A stretch of DNA of 35,689 nucleotides. Origin: Methanoculleus methanifontis (GTDB taxonomy: Archaea; Halobacteriota; Methanomicrobia; Methanomicrobiales; Methanoculleaceae). Positions 34,645 to 35,689 of the stretch are shown in pieces (positions within the stretch are counted from its first letter, which is position 1; each line of letters begins with the position of its first letter). The position numbers were made by a program, and so were the translations under genes. Location: the NCBI RefSeq assembly GCF_030464365.1, contig NZ_VCYI01000021.1, positions 1 to 35,689 on the forward strand. The letters are read 5' to 3'. The notes under the pieces are model-generated. The model made no database searches. It had not been told where the DNA came from and saw only the letters and a list, made by a program, of their open reading frames with translations.

Positions 34645-34756
34645 GGATTATCGGCTCTGTTGAAATGCTTCTGATAACCCCTAGATTTTGCCCAGTTAGC
34701 GGTGAAGGTGTGTGGTATGACTTCCAATAAGAGGGTTTCAACAGAGCCGGATTATC
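34645..34756. mobile_element. 96-bp MITE with 13-bp terminal inverted repeats and 8-bp target duplication
   Basis: The ends GGCTCTGTTGAAA (34653-34665) and TTTCAACAGAGCC (34736-34748) are perfect inverted repeats. They are flanked by GGATTATC on both sides (34645-34652 and 34749-34756), a perfect 8-bp target-site duplication. The end sequence resembles that of the IS6 family (GGCTCTGTTGCAAA type), which makes 8-bp duplications. The interior has no gene. Confidence 0.85.
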
Positions 34757-35160
34757 TGTCATAGATGTCTCAATAAGCCCTTATGAGGCCAATTTAGGGA
34801 GTATCAATCAGTAAAATCTGCTGGGGGTATTGCTCTACATGGGTGAACATTTTCTTTCTCACCGGATATCTGTGGGCCATAATAGGTAGTTCTCTCCGAT
34901 GACATCTGTTAATTGAAGGTTTTCATGCTCAGTTCGGAGCGTTCCAGCCTCTAAGGCAAATTCAAATAGGTTGGAACTTCTAGTGATACCTATATAGAAA
35001 CGAATGTATTTAGATACCAAACGAAAACATATTATATACTTTATACCTATGCTTGGCTGTAGCACAGCGTTCAGTGTATGTTGTTTTCGTGCTGCTGAAA
35101 GGCGGGATTAATCAGTTGTTTTGATCGGTCCTGCTCCTAAATGGACGTGGGTGTGATAAA
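34757..35160. other. A+T-rich gene-free stretch
   Basis: Beyond the MITE I see no convincing gene. The base composition is clearly richer in A+T than the rest. TATA-like runs occur near 35029-35043. A short minus-strand frame (34859-35065) has no recognisable features. Confidence 0.4.
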
Positions 35161-35577
35161 ATGAAAAAAAAGCATATCCTTAGGGGCTTTTCCATATTGC
35201 TTGTCTGCTTGCTAGTAAGCATAGTGTTTACACCCCATGTCTCAGCATCTGAAGTTGGAAGTCCAGATTCCCAAATGGAATATTATGCTGCGGATGCGGC
35301 CCGGATTGAGGTAGCAGATCAACTATGGGGGCAGGACATCTCTATGGGGGAGTACTACGAAGCAGTGATGCCTGACTTTCTGGCTGATATGCCCGAAGAG
35401 GTAAGAGTACATCTCTATACCGTTAAATGGGTATGGCCTACTCCTAGCACTGTGGGAGAATCTTCACAAAAAATCGTTTCTGGTCGCAGCACATTATCAG
35501 AAACATTCCAAAAGATCTGGGCGACTCTCGACGCTGCACCAGAGGGTTTTCCGTTTGATATCGAGGTCATCCCATAA
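35161..35577 (+). CDS. Secreted protein of unknown function, probably truncated by an IS
   Basis: The 138-residue product begins MKKKHILRGFSILLVCLL, a signal peptide ending near VSAS. The mature part (DSQMEYYAADAARIEVADQLWG and a Trp-rich VKWVWPTP) has no recognised domain. Its C-terminal end runs into the end of an insertion sequence: its last 11 bases overlap the transposase frame on the other strand, so the last residues are probably not original. The codon use is A+T-richer than neighbours, consistent with acquired DNA. GGTGTGATAAA is ahead of the ATG. Confidence 0.55.
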   Translation: MKKKHILRGFSILLVCLLVSIVFTPHVSASEVGSPDSQMEYYAADAARIEVADQLWGQDISMGEYYEAVMPDFLADMPEEVRVHLYTVKWVWPTPSTVGESSQKIVSGRSTLSETFQKIWATLDAAPEGFPFDIEVIP

Positions 35578-35689
35578 CCCTCCAGATCATGATGGCACAT
35601 GCCAGGTGGATCAGCCCGAGGAATGAGTGTTCATAGCGTTCATATCGAGGAACAATCTTCTTGAATGCCTCGATCCAGCTGAAGAACCG
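35567..35689 (-). mobile_element. C-terminal end of an IS5/IS4-type transposase (partial)
   Basis: Read on the minus strand from the right edge to the TGA at 35569-35567, the 40 codons give RFFSWIEAFKKIVPRYERYE and then HSFLGLIHLACAIMIWRVMG. This is the C-terminal signature of DDE transposases of the IS5/IS4 group (RFFSWI..FRR, YER, FL.L.HLA). The rest of the gene is outside. The element's end must lie between about 35500 and 35566; GAGGGTTTTCC at 35542 is a candidate but is not proven. Confidence 0.75.

Noticed and set aside
34859-35065. 68-codon minus-strand frame in the A+T-rich stretch
   Set aside because: No ribosome-binding site, no domain and no neighbour in support.

Overview
The window looks like chromosomal DNA of a hydrogenotrophic methanogenic archaeon of the Methanomicrobiales, most like Methanoculleus (genus is a guess). 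The reasons are a high G+C content, formylmethanofuran dehydrogenase genes fused into one operon with heterodisulfide reductase, formylmethanofuran:tetrahydromethanopterin formyltransferase, coenzyme B biosynthesis genes, archaeal-type tRNA endonuclease and aminoacyl-tRNA synthetases, and archaeal surface proteins, one with a PGF-type C-terminal sorting signal.

Region 1 (1-6693, minus strand) is an eight-gene operon read from right to left: fwdG, fwdF, hdrC, hdrB, hdrA, mvhD, fwdD and fwdB (cut by the left edge). It joins the first CO2-reducing step to the last, heterodisulfide-reducing step of methanogenesis. Its divergent neighbour, ftr (7309-8217), is the next enzyme of the pathway. The roughly 600-bp gap between them holds A+T-rich promoter candidates and two perfect inverted repeats. 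Behind ftr lies about 0.9 kb of gene-free DNA with palindromic repeats.

Region 2 (9104-18564, plus strand) is a tightly overlapping operon. It has two tandem IGIDDTD proteins (one is methanogenesis marker 11), a radical SAM protein, a thiamine-diphosphate enzyme, aksA, aksD, aksE, an unknown protein, aksF and then nfo. AksADEF build 2-oxosuberate, the precursor of the coenzyme B side chain. The unassigned genes in the same transcript are candidates for later or accessory coenzyme B steps; the TPP enzyme is the best candidate for the decarboxylation of 2-oxosuberate. This is the most interesting part of the window.

Region 3 (about 18.7-22.7 kb) holds two convergent surface-protein genes: a beta-propeller/PKD protein with a 22-glycine run, and a repeat protein ending in a PGF-type signal. 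A small remnant of a propeller repeat lies in front of the first. Region 4 (22.8-28.2 kb, plus) is an information-processing operon, endA-trpS-pheS-pheT, which overlaps hisF tail to tail. A 0.9-kb gap (28941-29841) is a mosaic of dispersed palindromic repeats, several shared with the gap behind ftr.

Region 5 (29.8-34.6 kb) has an S-adenosyl/S-inosylhomocysteine hydrolase, a small zinc-ribbon protein, a ribbon-helix-helix regulator with putative operators, and a modABC molybdate importer, which may supply the metal for Fwd. Region 6 (34.6-35.7 kb) is more A+T-rich and mobile in character: a 96-bp MITE with a perfect 8-bp target duplication, a secreted protein probably truncated by an insertion sequence, and the C-terminal end of an IS5/IS4-type transposase at the right edge.
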